Source: Sodiomyces alkalinus F11 (lineage: Eukaryota > Ascomycota > Sordariomycetes > Glomerellales > Plectosphaerellaceae). From it: a stretch of DNA of 64,000 nt. Where the stretch lies: assembly GCF_003711515.1 (NCBI RefSeq), contig NW_021167079.1, positions 1,353,471 through 1,417,470 of the forward strand. The letters are read 5' to 3'. Under the pieces are notes generated by a model, which was not told the DNA's origin, did not search any database, and saw nothing but the letters and a program-made list of their open reading frames with translations. Of this stretch, positions 12,248-23,354 are shown in pieces. The position numbers were made by a program, and so were the translations under genes. Positions within the stretch are counted from its first letter, which is position 1; the number at the start of each line of letters is the position of its first letter.

Positions 12248-15200
12248 ATGGCGTGGGAACACCTGTCTATCACTAGGCCCCATTTGGTCTACCTTATCCT
12301 CGGCGGCTTCACCTCCCTCTTCATGCTTTGCTCCACGATAATAAAGGAACGCATGTATATTGGTGAGGCCACCGTCGCTACCATTTGCGGCATTATTTTC
12401 GGACCTTATGCTGCCAACCTCATCAACCCGGGCTCCTGGGGGAACGTCGACCTTGTTACCCTGGAATTCTCGCGCATCGTCCTCGTTGTCCAATGCTTCG
12501 CCATAGGGGTCGAACTGCCCAAATATTACATGGAACGTCACTGGAAGTCCGTTATATTCCTGCTGCTACCCGTCATGACCTATGGCTGGCTTATCGTCAG
12601 TCTCTTTATTTGGTGGCTGATCCCCCCTCTGGACTGGCTCGGGAGCCTTGTTGTCGCCGCCTGTGTCACCGCCACCGACCCCGTCCTCGCGTCTTCCGTC
12701 GTCGGCAAGGGGAAGTTTGCCAGGAGAGTACCCAAGCATCTACGCGACCTCCTGTCCGCCGAATCCGGCTGCAACGACGGCATGGCTTTTCCCTTTGTCT
12801 ACCTAGCCGTCTACATCCTACAGGCACACATGGATGCACGCGAGACCGTCTTCCACTGGTTCGTCTATACCATCTTGTACGAGTGCATCTTCGGAGCCAT
12901 CTTTGGCTTCGTTGTCGGCTACCTTGCCCGCCACGCCATCAAGTTCTCCGAATCCCGCGACCTCATTGACCGCGAGAGCTTTCTCGTCTTCTACTTCGTC
13001 CTGGCTCTCTTCTGCGCCGGTGCCGGGAGCCTGCTCGGTATGGATGACCTACTGATTGGCTTTGCCGCCGGCGTCGGCTTCTCCAACGACGGCTGGTTCT
13101 ACGAAAAGACGGAAGAATCCCACGTGTCCAACGTCATCGACTTGCTCATCAACTTGACTTACTTCGTCTATCTCGGGACCATCATCCCCTGGCGCCAGTA
13201 CAACGATGTCGCCCGGGGACTCGCCGCCTGGCGCCTGGTCGTCCTCGCCATTCTAGTAATCCTCTTCCGCCGCCTCCCCATCATGATGGCCCTGAAACAG
13301 TTTATACCCGACGTGAAGACCTGGCGAGAGGCTATGTTCGCCGGCCATTTCGGTCCCATCGGCGTCGGCGCCATCTTCATCGCCATCCTTGCCCGTGCCG
13401 AGCTCGCCTACGAGACTGCCGTCCCCCTCTCCGATAGACCCCCGCAGGACATTGAGCATTACACCCTCGTCTCGCTCATCTGGCCCATCGTCACCTTTAT
13501 CGTCATCTCATCTATCATCGTCCACGGCTCGTCCATCGCCGTTTTCACCCTGGGCAAGCGCATCAACACCCTTAACCTGACCATGTCGTACACCACATCT
13601 CCGGACGAGGGTCCCTCGTGGATGAGCCGCCTGCCCCGCATCTCGTCGCAGTCGAAATCGCAGTCGAAATCGCAGCCGCCGCCTTCCACCTCCACATTGC
13701 AGGAGGACCTCGACATCCCCGATTTGCCTCCGGGAACGCTGCCTCCCATCGGCTTGCCGAGACATTTCCTTCGACGACAGGTCGAGGCCGAGGGTCCAGA
13801 AGAGAGCGCTCGGACACGGTCACAGTCACCCTGGGGAAGACGGCGGTCTCGACATCCAGATGCCGGACCCGGCGGTCCTATCTCCCCATCTGCCGTTTTC
13901 CCGACGCATAGGGATGGAGACGCAGCTATACCGACTGACGACGGAGGAGAGCCCTCTACTCCTGGCGCCGCCTCCTCCGGGAGGGCAGAGATAATTCCAA
14001 GAGAGGATGCCGTCGAGCGGCTGTCCGAGATGACGCCGGTAAGTCCGACACCGACGGAGCCCTCACAGCACATACAGGTCTACCAGGAAGGTAGAGGAGG
14101 CATTTTCGTCGAAAACGAAGAAGGAGATGTCCTCGCCCTCGAACAAGTACCGGGACATGATGGAGATCATCACGTTCATGATAACCTGAGAGGCGGCGCC
14201 ATCTTGACTGCAGCTGTCCAGGACAAACCGGAACCAGGGCTATCTCGTTGGCAGTCGCTCAAGAGGGGGTTTAGCAATGTCTGTACGCAAGAGAGAGAGA
14301 AGCGCAGGCTCAAAGATGCCGCCGAGAGGAAACACAAGCCGGCGAGAGCTTTTCAGTTTGGAAATACGGTGGGCTATCAATTTCTTCTCACTAATTCACA
14401 TGCGATGAAAGGTGATGAACGACATGACTGACATTCTCTTCACAGATTGTTATTGAAGATGAGGCAGGGGAGGTTCTTAAGACGTACGAACTGCAGCCGC
14501 CGGAAGAGAAGCAAGGTCCCGATCTGATAGGACAATGTCGGAAGTATCTAGGTATCGGAGGACCATCTACTCGACTGCCGAGGCAGCAAGAGTCAACAGC
14601 CGAATCCAGTGCGGCGGTCAAGCGCACAGCCAGCAGGACGGGATGGTTCCACGGAAGCGGCGATGCAAAAAACGACGATGGTCAGAAGGAGAAGAAGAAG
14701 ACGGCCGACGGGCAGAATACGGACAATAAGCATGTCCGGTTCACGATTGGCCAGACCGGGAAACGCATGACAGAAAGGGATTTCATCCTCGAGGTGCAGA
14801 AGCTGGACCCCAAGACTCGGCGCGAGGTAGTGGCGCAGTCCTCGGCGTCTCAGCCCGTCAAGGCCATCGCGAGTCGGGATCTGTCTGAGCTAGTCGCGAA
14901 TAGTACACCGTCGCCAAAGCTGCATGCAGCAAAACGGCCACTACAGGAAATGCGAGAAGGGTCAGACGGGACACAGAACGAGTCGCAGGATCAGAAGGAA
15001 ACCCGTAGGAAGGGGAAACAGCGTGATACACCTGCTAGACCGTTTACCGGACCCAGCGCCGACAACGCCGATAACACGGAAGAGACATCGGTGGAGAGAA
15101 GACGTAGGGAAGCGGCGATAGGGATAACTACCTCCGGAGATGGGGATGGAGACGAAGAAGGGGAGGAGGGTGAGGCGTCGACAGGATCCCACGCCAGGAG

Positions 15201-15267
15201 GGAAATTCGATTCGCCGATGACCTGGAGCAAGGGAATGGTCATCAGAACGGACGGGGAGCGATGTGA
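12248..15267 (+). CDS. NHA1: plasma-membrane Na+/H+ (K+/H+) antiporter, fungal NHA1/SOD2 type
   Basis: Exons 12248-14368 and 14446-15267 give 980 residues, close to the 985 of yeast Nha1. About twelve membrane helices occupy residues 10-430. The ion-site motifs are present: ATDPVLA at 142-148 and ESGCNDG at 172-178, with N176/D177 matching the conserved acidic pair of the CPA1-type antiporters. The remaining ~550 residues are a hydrophilic, Ser/Pro/Asp/Lys-rich cytoplasmic tail, characteristic of fungal Nha1 and used for regulation in the family. Phase-0 intron 14369-14445 has a GTGGGC donor. The family exports Na+ and K+ in exchange for protons, controlling cytosolic pH and salt tolerance. 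Start ATG 12248 is followed directly by the first helix. Confidence 0.95.
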
Positions 15268-16897
15268 TGGCAATTGGATCAGGCGGTTTGTATAGATTGA
15301 TGTGGTTTTGTTCAGCTGCATGGCGCTTGAAGCCTCGGTCTTTAATTAATACTATTTATTTATTTTTCTTTTTCCTTGGGCACTGTCCTCCGACGGTTGG
15401 TGCGCTACTGAGACGATATTCTCCCTTACTCCCGGGCTGGAGGCCGGGGAGTCTATTGACACCCCTTTCGGGAAGACAAAGGAGCGCCGTGCTACAGGAC
15501 ATCCACCTACAACATAAACACAACGTCGATAGACATGTTTATATATGTCAGATCCAACCCCATCAGGCCTCCATGGTGGTATGTAACGTAAAGTCAGCCT
15601 TTCGGAGAGGCGCGATCGACCGAAAACCAATACGAACGACATCTCCATCGTCCAACAGCTTGTTTTCCCCCTATCCTGCTTCAGTCCTCGCCTCAGCACC
15701 TTGTTATCTATTCCGAGTCTGGTCCCCTAGTTATCATCCCTGGAAGAGGCGATATTTTCTCACGCTTTTTTTTTTCTTTTTTTTCTTTTTTTTCTTTTTT
15801 TTTTTTTTTTTGGTTTCACTCGTCAGAGACGAAGAAGAGTGGCCAAGGGCTGCCTACCCCTCGCCGGCGGTTTACTGTCAACCACGGAAAAGCCAAAAAC
15901 CAAGAAAAGCTGGAAGATGTATGGTGGTGAATTCGCTTTCGTACGGGTAGCGCCTGCAGCGAGGCCGGGGGCAAGGAGGGGCCTGTCCGATTCACGAGTT
16001 GGAGAGGGTCGTTGTCGGTACGGAGAAGAAGACGGGACGCCAGCAGGACGGGGCGGAGATACCCGTCTAAGGGCGGGAGAGACGTCTCTGGTTCCGAAGG
16101 GGGATTGGCGGCCCTGTTATGATGATGGTGGTGTTGGGGGGCAGTGGATTGAAATGAAGACATTTTCGGCGCCGTGATGAGTCGGTGTTTGCCTCTTTGT
16201 CTGCTTTTACGCTCGTCCGTCGACTGGCTCTCTGCATGATGTTAGAAGGGGGGGCTGACTTGGGAGCACAGAGGGTGAGTGATTCAAGACGTTGGGGGGA
16301 AGGGCAGGGTGGTATTTGCTCTCGGGCGCGACGCGAGTCGTCCTGAATCGATATGGGGGGGGGGGTCAAGCGTTGACTTGACGTGAACGGTTTTATCAAG
16401 AAAGGTGGTGAGTCTTATATCTCTCGTTCTGCATAGTCCTTTGGCTGATGATTGTGTCGGGCTTGTGAGGACTTTTTCAGTAACGAGAATCGATATGACG
16501 GGGCTTGCCTGGTCGTACAAGGGGCGTCGTCGTTGCTATACGGGCCTGGCACAAGAGTGGTCATACTGAGAATTGAATCACGGATTGCATATACCACGAG
16601 TGATGAAGTTTGTCGGGAGCAGAGACAACTCAGGAGATATCAGCAGGTCTCAGAATCAACTTGCTTCCGGGAGAAGTATATAAGAGGGAGCGACGACAGC
16701 GGTGAGCTAACCTTTCCTCCTTCTACTTCTGCTACTACCAGAGCAAGACAATCGCCGCTGTAGCACTCAGTCTCTGAAACCAACATTACAACTACGGCGC
16801 AGAACGACAAGGGCATAGAGTAGGGTTCTTTACTCGACACAACATTACCATCACAGAGGACAAAGGTCGCATCGAACTGCTGGGGCAGCCCGACGAC
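15268..16897. other. intergenic, with long poly-T/C tract
   Basis: A tract of T interrupted by single C residues runs from about 15766 to 15811. Downstream to 16660 both strands have medium open frames without any recognisable protein. A His-rich minus-strand frame (about 15816-16163) is CAT/GGT-repeat driven. I support no gene here. Confidence 0.5.
16677..16684 (+). promoter_or_regulatory. TATA box (TATATAAG) of the RGG-rich gene
   Basis: TATATAAG lies about 210 bp upstream of the ATG at 16898 within a GA-rich stretch. It is one of the few strong TATA elements in the window. If transcription starts 30-60 bp downstream, the leader would be about 150-190 nt. The assignment rests on sequence and position alone. 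Confidence 0.5.
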
Positions 16898-17947
16898 ATG
16901 GTTCCGCGAGGGACGCCAAACACCAGTGTACCTCCCTGGCGTCAGTCCCAGGGCAGGCCGCAGCAAAGCGATGAATACGGGACTGCTTCCGACTCTGGTG
17001 GTGCGCAGCAAGGGGATGCCGGACAATCGTCTTGGTTTCGACAGCGACACGGGGGACGAGGACGGCAACGCCAGGACCTGGCATCGACGAACATTCCACT
17101 CGACCCGCACCCCTTCACGGGGGGAAGGGCGATGGAGGATCTACAGGAACTCCAGCTACGACTGCTCCGGGATTCGTACGTACGAAGCCAGGGATTCCCT
17201 TCGGGACTCGTTCCCGTTCGGGGGCCCCCACTACCCCAGTGGCCGGACCATCCGGGCCTTCCATTGCCCGGGTTGATGCTGCAGCCGGACGTCTTTGGCG
17301 GCTACGCAATTCCCATGGGGCAGATCGCAGTCAACCCCCTGGGAACCGTGCTGGAGCAGTCGGAAGCTGCATTCCGAGATTCGCCTGCTTCGCAGGGTCA
17401 CGGGGGACGGACGAACCAGGGTCGTGGCGGTGGCGGTGGCCGTGGCGGTGGACGAGGACGAGGACGAGGTCGGGGTCAGGGTCGGGGTCGGGGTCGGGGT
17501 GGTGGCCGTGGACGTGGCCGGGGTTGGAGTCGCGGGTGGCGCCGGGATGGGAACCAGGACCGAAGTTGGTCTCAAGCTCCATCGACGACGACGATGACGA
17601 CGATGTCCCAGGGCCGCAGCATGGCGGGCACTAACACGCCGTCCCCGCTCACGGTCTTTCCTCATCGGCCCAATAGTGCCCGGCCACCGTACCAGAGCGG
17701 TGGTGGCCTCTCGTCTAGGGTGAACGTCTTCGGATCCCAGCTCGATTCTGATCGGACGACGGCGTCCGTTCGTGAACCGAGGGGCCGCCGGGGATCTCGG
17801 GTATCGGGGACAGGTCGCCAGACCACAATGCTTCCTCATGGTGTGCAGGTGGTGATTTCCGACACGACTTCTTCGGATGACGACAGTGGTGGCGGGGTCG
17901 AGATTGAGGATCCCTTTTATTTGGAGGAGTTTATCCCCAACCGATGA
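16898..17947 (+). CDS. RGG/RG-repeat protein, possibly RNA-binding
   Basis: A single-exon frame of 349 residues. Residues about 166-216 are almost pure Gly/Arg in RGG, RGRG and GRGQ units, encoded by a GGTCGGGGT-type tandem array at about 17420-17530. The N-terminal part (1-165) is Gln/Pro-rich. The C-terminal part is Ser/Arg-rich with an acidic end (VVISDTTSSDDDSGGGVEIE, then FYLEEFIPNR). RGG regions bind RNA and promote condensation in other proteins, but no RRM, KH or helicase domain accompanies this one. The acidic tail and lack of shadow-frame character support a real gene. Two other frames stay open across the repeat because of its GC content. A strong TATA box precedes it. Function is unknown. 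Confidence 0.65.
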   Translation: MVPRGTPNTSVPPWRQSQGRPQQSDEYGTASDSGGAQQGDAGQSSWFRQRHGGRGRQRQDLASTNIPLDPHPFTGGRAMEDLQELQLRLLRDSYVRSQGFPSGLVPVRGPPLPQWPDHPGLPLPGLMLQPDVFGGYAIPMGQIAVNPLGTVLEQSEAAFRDSPASQGHGGRTNQGRGGGGGRGGGRGRGRGRGQGRGRGRGGGRGRGRGWSRGWRRDGNQDRSWSQAPSTTTMTTMSQGRSMAGTNTPSPLTVFPHRPNSARPPYQSGGGLSSRVNVFGSQLDSDRTTASVREPRGRRGSRVSGTGRQTTMLPHGVQVVISDTTSSDDDSGGGVEIEDPFYLEEFIPNR

Positions 17948-18986
17948 AGGGGCAGGACTATATGTGCTTCTTTCTCGGGTGTGTTGTGTGTATTGTGTAT
18001 TAGGGGGTTTCACCACAGAGTCAGTCCTGGAAAGTCTTGGTCCTAGCATAGATACCTCAAGCGCCAATTTTGGATGTGAACTTTGCAGCAAGTTGGTGAT
18101 CACTGGTAAAACAGAACAGTCCCAGTACCTGTAACCGTTGTTATGGACTCGACCCCCTGGCTGCGGCATCTGAATCGGCAGTTTATCGAGGCCAAAGCTG
18201 ATATGCGTGTCTTGAGATGTCGGCTCCGAAAGTGAGATGGAGTAGATGTAAGTACCTAGTACTAAGGTAAGTAGGTAATCAAGTAAGGTAAGGTGAGATA
18301 ATCAATGGGAGAAGTGCCTACCTTAGGTGCCCGGCCCGGGTACTGCGAGATTTTGAATATCACCAGAAAGTACCTAAAGTATTCCGTATATTCCGTATAC
18401 CTCTGGGGGAAGGTGGTAGACAGCAGAGTCCATTGTCCATTGTTCATTGTCTATTGTCCATTGTCCATTGTCCGTTGTCCGTTGTCCGTTGACAAAGCAA
18501 ATGTGGAAAGGCAAGTTGGCAAGTCGGGAATCGTATACTGTATCTTGTCAACTGCTCCTTTGCTCCCGATGTTATTGCACCGGCAACTGCAGGGTGCCTA
18601 TCTTGCATTCCCCAGGAGGTTAAGCGTTTAAGCCCTAGGTACCTTATTCCGTAGATGGCAGTGAATTAATCAAATTCCTCTTAACTAAGGTACCCCGGCA
18701 TGACCTGCAGGACCCCGTCTCGCAGAGTACATGTTGGGCCATCCGAAAGCATCAAAGCAATAAGAAGATGGGATAGGAAATCCCTAGGTCAAAGATTCAA
18801 TACGATTTAACAGGTTCTGCGTGCGCCAGATGTTAGTCTCTTCTACCCGGATCTCTTTCAGATCATTCATCTCCAAACTGACTTACTTTGAAGTTCACCC
18901 ATCAGAGGCATATCGACACTCTCTGCCGGACTTTTCATCTTCACTTCATCTTCATCTTCCCAGTTTTCATGTGAATTCTGGCAACT
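17948..18986. other. intergenic with AAGGTA cluster and heptamer satellite
   Basis: There is no gene. An AAGGTA/GTACC cluster spans about 18245-18300. A 7-bp tandem array lies at 18429-18491 and is listed separately. The last 150 bp form the CT-rich leader of the next gene. Confidence 0.5.
18429..18491. repeat. heptanucleotide tandem array (TCCATTG/TCCGTTG, nine units)
   Basis: Nine contiguous 7-bp units. Units 1, 2, 5 and 6 are TCCATTG, units 3 and 4 are one-base variants, and units 7-9 are TCCGTTG. The orderly block of three identical variant units at the 3' end points to local duplication. Confidence 0.9.
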
Positions 18987-19448
18987 ATGGCCGACGATCC
19001 AGTTCAACTCACTGATGACATTGGCTATCCCGGGTATCCCTATCCGACACCCACCACCTCCGTATCTCACGGCGCCGATCTTCATGTCTTCCGCGACTTT
19101 GTTTTTCACGCATCAGCAACCCAGCAAATATGGCGCGGCTTCCTCATCGGCTGCGGTCTGGGCCTCTTCGTCGCCCTCTTTTTCTGTTTCTGGGCCCCCT
19201 GCGTCCAGTATGGTGCCTGCGGCGCGCTCTCCCGCTTCCTGTTTCCCCACCGAGGGGATGCGCTCGATCAGCAGCAGCGCGAAGCCGATGAGCGTCAGCG
19301 TATCGTGAGTGAGCTGCCGACCCCGGAGAATGACCGGCCTCGGGGTCAGAGTTATGAAGAGGATCCCATGGTGCGGGACCAGAGCGTGCAGCGGTCTAGA
19401 TTTGTGGATCGGCAGACGTTGATGCTTCTGAGTACGGGGAGGCTGTGA
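18987..19448 (+). CDS. small single-pass membrane protein
   Basis: A single-exon frame of 153 residues. An N-terminal region with Pro/Tyr motifs (YPGYPYPTPTT) is followed by one strong hydrophobic helix at about residues 49-70 (FLIGCGLGLFVALFFCFWAP). A polar tail rich in Gln, Glu and Arg follows (ADERQRIVSELPTPENDRP). There is no cleavable signal peptide, so it is probably a signal-anchor protein. I do not recognise the family. Codon use matches the neighbours (C-rich third positions), and the CT-rich leader followed by AACTATGG is like other starts here. Confidence 0.65.
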   Translation: MADDPVQLTDDIGYPGYPYPTPTTSVSHGADLHVFRDFVFHASATQQIWRGFLIGCGLGLFVALFFCFWAPCVQYGACGALSRFLFPHRGDALDQQQREADERQRIVSELPTPENDRPRGQSYEEDPMVRDQSVQRSRFVDRQTLMLLSTGRL

Positions 19449-19972
19449 CGGGTGGGCATCGGAGCGACAGAAAATTTGCGGTGGGAGGGGAGCTCATGCA
19501 TCGAAAAGCTGAATTCCCATTGCAGCGGGACGATCTCGGGGTACTCGCTCCCAGAGTCCCAGTTGCACAGAGTTCCCTCTCGACAAAAGTGGGTGGGCTC
19601 ATACGAAGGATCTCCCGCTGAAAGGCTGGAAGATTACGACTTATATCATTCTGCGAAAGAGATTGATTTCAATAGCCACATCCTTTGTCCCTGTTTGGGG
19701 AAGTTCGATTTGATACAGCGGAAGTTGATGTTGAAGCGTCGGGAAGGGTTGGTGATCAGTCACGTGATGACCTGCCATCTTCGGTTGGCCTCGGCACGAG
19801 GTAGCAGTACTAGCCGTACAGTACTCTAAATAGAACACTAAAAGGTACCACACTACCACTGTCACAGCTACCCCGCGTCGGCTTCACATGGGCTAACGTA
19901 GGTAAGGTGTGTAAGGTATGTTCCCCCTGAATGAAGGTATCATCACATCACTTTCGGTCGAATTCTCAAGAA
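19449..19972. other. short intergenic interval
   Basis: No gene is supported. An AGGTAAGG/GTAAGGTA pair lies at about 19898-19919, just upstream of the dioxygenase. A plus-strand frame across 19452-19829 has no protein-like character. Confidence 0.45.
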
Positions 19973-20416
19973 ATGTTCGCGGGGTAAGTGAGCCTGTTAC
20001 AGTCCCATTTTCAACTTCTTTGTCTCTGGGGTTGCATTTGGACTAACCCTTGCCAGCGCGGTTCTACGTTCTGTCTCTCGGTCTGCCACGGCCGGAGGGA
20101 CGCCACGGGCAGCCACACGGCCTATTCTCAGGGGTTTGTCCACGGCCGCTCAGCCGGGCCAGCCCGATGGCTCCCGGTATGACGTCGACGTCCAAGTGCT
20201 CCCGGATGGGCTTCAAATCAAGGGCATTCGAGGGAACTCCGTTAAGAGAGAGAAACTGTAAGCTTCTTGATCCCGGGGTGGATGACCGACGGGCCCGCCA
20301 TGATATACTGACACCAGGGGATCGATTCGTATAGGCCACACTTTTGGTTGAGGTGAGAGATGCTGCACCGCTTTCTGTGGCCCCCTGAAGCATCGCTGGC
20401 CTCGGGAAGAGCAGGG

Positions 20417-20447
<31 letters not shown>

Positions 20448-22142
20448 TTACTTACCTTTCCCATTCTTTCTTCTTCTCTTGTATTCTCTTCTTCTTTCCT
20501 AACCGCCAGAGGGTTGGTAGGGACAACTGTCGCTGCCAAAAATGTGTGCATCAGCAAACCTTGCAAAGGAACTTCAATACTTTCGCGGTGAGTCTCTGCC
20601 ATGAACAGTGTCTGATTGACAAGGTATACGAGCCGGACCAACTCGTAGATTAGTGAGGACATCAAACCCGATCAGGTCAAGACCGAACCCGATGGAGTCC
20701 GCGTCAAGTGTAAGTAAGGAGGGAAAACTTTCTGACCCGGCCTGGCCCAGTCGCTCTGCTCTGCATCATACTGACTTACGATAGGGGATGGCGACGGCCA
20801 TGAGAGCTTTTACCCCTGGAAGTTCATCAAGCACTATCTGAGGCATGATCACCGGAGTCCTGAGGATGTCGAGTGAGCAGCCCCTGCCTGACCCCCTCGC
20901 TTTCTCATCCTTAGTATTGGACCATAGACCATAGCCTTACCCCATGCAGATTTCATTATTGGGGCTCCGACATTGCCGTCAACCGTCCTGCCGTCAGTTA
21001 TAACGACCTGATGGCCCCCGAGAACGAGTCCGGCATTGCCAGGCTGACCAACCTGATCGTAAGTCCTCCTTCAACCAGCAGGACTCTCTCGGGAGAGTCC
21101 GATCATCTCTTCCTTCGCAGGGCTCCGGGTAGCCTCGGAAGGGAGGTACAACTAACAGGCCGCAGCGCGAGTACGGTTTCGTTTTCGTCGATGGAACGCC
21201 TTTCGGCACCCCCGATGCCACAAAGCGTGTGCTCGAGAAGATCGCCTTTATCCGCGAAACCCACTACGGCGGCTTTTATGACTTCATCCCCGACCTCGCC
21301 ATGGCCGACACGGCGTACACCAACATCGCGTTGCCCGCCCACACCGACACTACGTACTTCAGCGACCCGGCCGGCTTGCAGGCCTTCCACATGCTCTCCC
21401 ACGAGGCCCCGCCGGGCCAGTCTGCGTCTGCGTCTGCGTCGCCCGACGAGGAGCTGGGCGGCAAGTCGCTCCTGGTCGACGGGTTCCACGCCGCCAACAT
21501 CCTCCTCGAGGAGGACCCGGCCGCCTATGCCATCCTATCCAGGGTCCGGCTCCCGTGGCACGCCAGCGGGAACGAGGGCATCACGATTTCGCCCGACAAG
21601 CGCTACCCGGTTCTGGAGCTGGATGGGGCCACCGGGAAACTCGCCAGGGTGCGGTGGAATAACGATGACCGCGGCGTCGTCCCGTTCACAGACGACGTGT
21701 CTCCGACGCAGTGGTATGCGGCGGCTCGGAAGTGGGACGGCATCCTCCGGCGGCCGGACGTTGAGTATTGGGTCCAGTTGAAGCCGGGCCAGGTTCTGAG
21801 TACGTGCCTTTTTCTCTTTTCAAAATATTATTTCCTTTTTTTCCCCCCTCTCCTTCCAATGTGAGAGGGGCCGGCACTGACAACGTTTTTTTGTGCAGTC
21901 TTCGATAACTGGAGAGTCATGCACGGGCGGAGTGCATTTGAAGGGAGGAGACGGATGTGCGGTGCATATAGTAGGTTCCCCCTCTTTCTCAGCCCTGGCT
22001 GGCGATGCTGGCGAGAGAGTCCCCATGGTTGTCACGTAGACATTATGCTTACCCAATTTTAGTCAACCGGGATGATTTTATCTCGCGATGGCGGAACACC
22101 AACTTCCCCAGGGAGGCTATTCTGAGCCAAGTTGTTGGCTAG
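19973..22142 (+). CDS. cbs-1: trimethyllysine dioxygenase (TauD/TfdA-type Fe(II)/2-oxoglutarate oxygenase), mitochondrial
   Basis: Ten exons: 19973-19983, 20057-20257, 20335-20352, 20521-20587, 20649-20709, 20785-20872, 20950-21058, 21166-21799, 21899-21970, 22063-22142. They join in frame to 446 residues, as expected for the family. The first ~35 residues (MFAGAVLRSVSRSATAGG onward) are Arg/Ser/Ala-rich and lack acids, like a mitochondrial presequence. A zinc-type N-terminal segment DNCRCQKCVH lies at 78-87. The Fe(II) facial triad is H244 and D246 (in LPAHTDTTYF) plus H405 (in MHGRSAF), with R413/R414 for 2-oxoglutarate. The family catalyses the first step of carnitine synthesis, N6-trimethyllysine to 3-hydroxy-trimethyllysine. 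Exon 3 is an 18-nt micro-exon and intron 3 holds a G29 run. Gamma-butyrobetaine dioxygenase is a less likely alternative. Confidence 0.9.
20418..20446. repeat. G29 homopolymer inside intron 3 of the dioxygenase gene
   Basis: Twenty-nine consecutive G residues lie in the 168-bp intron 20353-20520. Homopolymers of this length are error-prone in sequencing, so the true length is uncertain. Confidence 0.9.
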
Positions 22143-23354
22143 GGCAGAAGCTGACAAGCTGACTCCGACTATTTATTCGCCTTTCGGATCCCCCCCCCCC
22201 CCCCCGCCCCCCTTTCCCCCCACTTTCTTTGTTGAGAGTGATGTAACTATAAATATGTAGTCACTAGATTGGGTAAGTTCACTGCTTAGGAAGAAAGAAG
22301 TGAACAATCGAAGAATTGAGACACTCGGGGAATAGGGCCCAGGGGCACTGAACGGCACAAGCCACGGTTGTAATCAGTGCTGTAATTTCGAAGCCACAAA
22401 CTAGCCACGCGGGGCAGCAGGGCCAACCAAACACCGTGAACCTATCAGGCTTTGCTTACGCCTTGGGAACCTTAAGAGCGGGGGTGGGAGGGGAGGCGAT
22501 TACCTTATTAGGACAACCTGGAACGGCCGGCCAGCTTTAGGCAGCTGTAGCTTTTCTCACGATGCTTGGACAAGTATTCAGTACCCCGTCCATCGTACAG
22601 ATATACCGTGTCTTGCTCGGGCTTTCCATTCTGCTTTCTTTGCCACGAATCTGCCATTTTAAATTATAAGTTTCCAGTTCACAGGAAGCAATGCACTGCG
22701 GTTTGAACTACCTACGTGAAGGACACTTGCTTTAAACATGGTTGAGATTTAAGACACTTTACCCAGGCTTCCGCCCCTTGTCCTACCTCTACCTCGAGGG
22801 GCTACATGTCCAGGTACCTTATCGAGTACTTACGCTTACCGATCCAGTCCAATCCAAAGCCTGATCGCTTGCCCCCTTGCCCCCCTAACGAACCCCTCCA
22901 ATCCAAAATTTCCGTCACTCACACAGGTTCCTGTTAGGCGGCTGTTACCCACGGGGTTGCCTCTTAACGAGCCTCTCCGTCTCCAAACTCTTCAGCCCTA
23001 TCCCAGGTATACCTGAGTGGTCCTTCGCCGCCCGCCGCTCACCAGTTTCTCTTTCGCTCGTGCCCAATACTACAGTGTACACGGCTGCGTCGTCATACCC
23101 GCCACCTCCTCATTACGCTTCGTGGAGCTCAGCAAAGACTCACACTTGCACTTGCCCCTTTCTGTACCACCGTCGCCATTACTCACCGCTCTCCGCTCTC
23201 CGCTATCCGCGTGCTTCCCCTCGCACCCCCTCGTGTCCCGAACCATCATTTGTAATTTATCGACTGTAAAGCCTCTCCGAACCGCCCTATCCGAGCGAAG
23301 CCGCTCTCGTCACCACCCGCTTCATCTCTTCACCCATATACATACACAGCGACA
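22143..23354. other. intergenic and calcineurin leader
   Basis: A run of 15 C at 22191-22205 is followed by G and six C. An AAGGTA-family motif (GGTACCTTATCGAGTACTTAC) lies near 22815. From about 22890 to 23354 the plus strand is C/T-rich and contains CCGCTCTCCGCTCTCCGC-like runs, consistent with a long 5' leader. No gene is supported. Confidence 0.5.

Noticed and set aside
15264..16399. Possible genes on either strand downstream of NHA1
   Set aside because: Frames are driven by the T tract and His-codon repeats, with no domain, no splice-consistent extension and unlike codon use.
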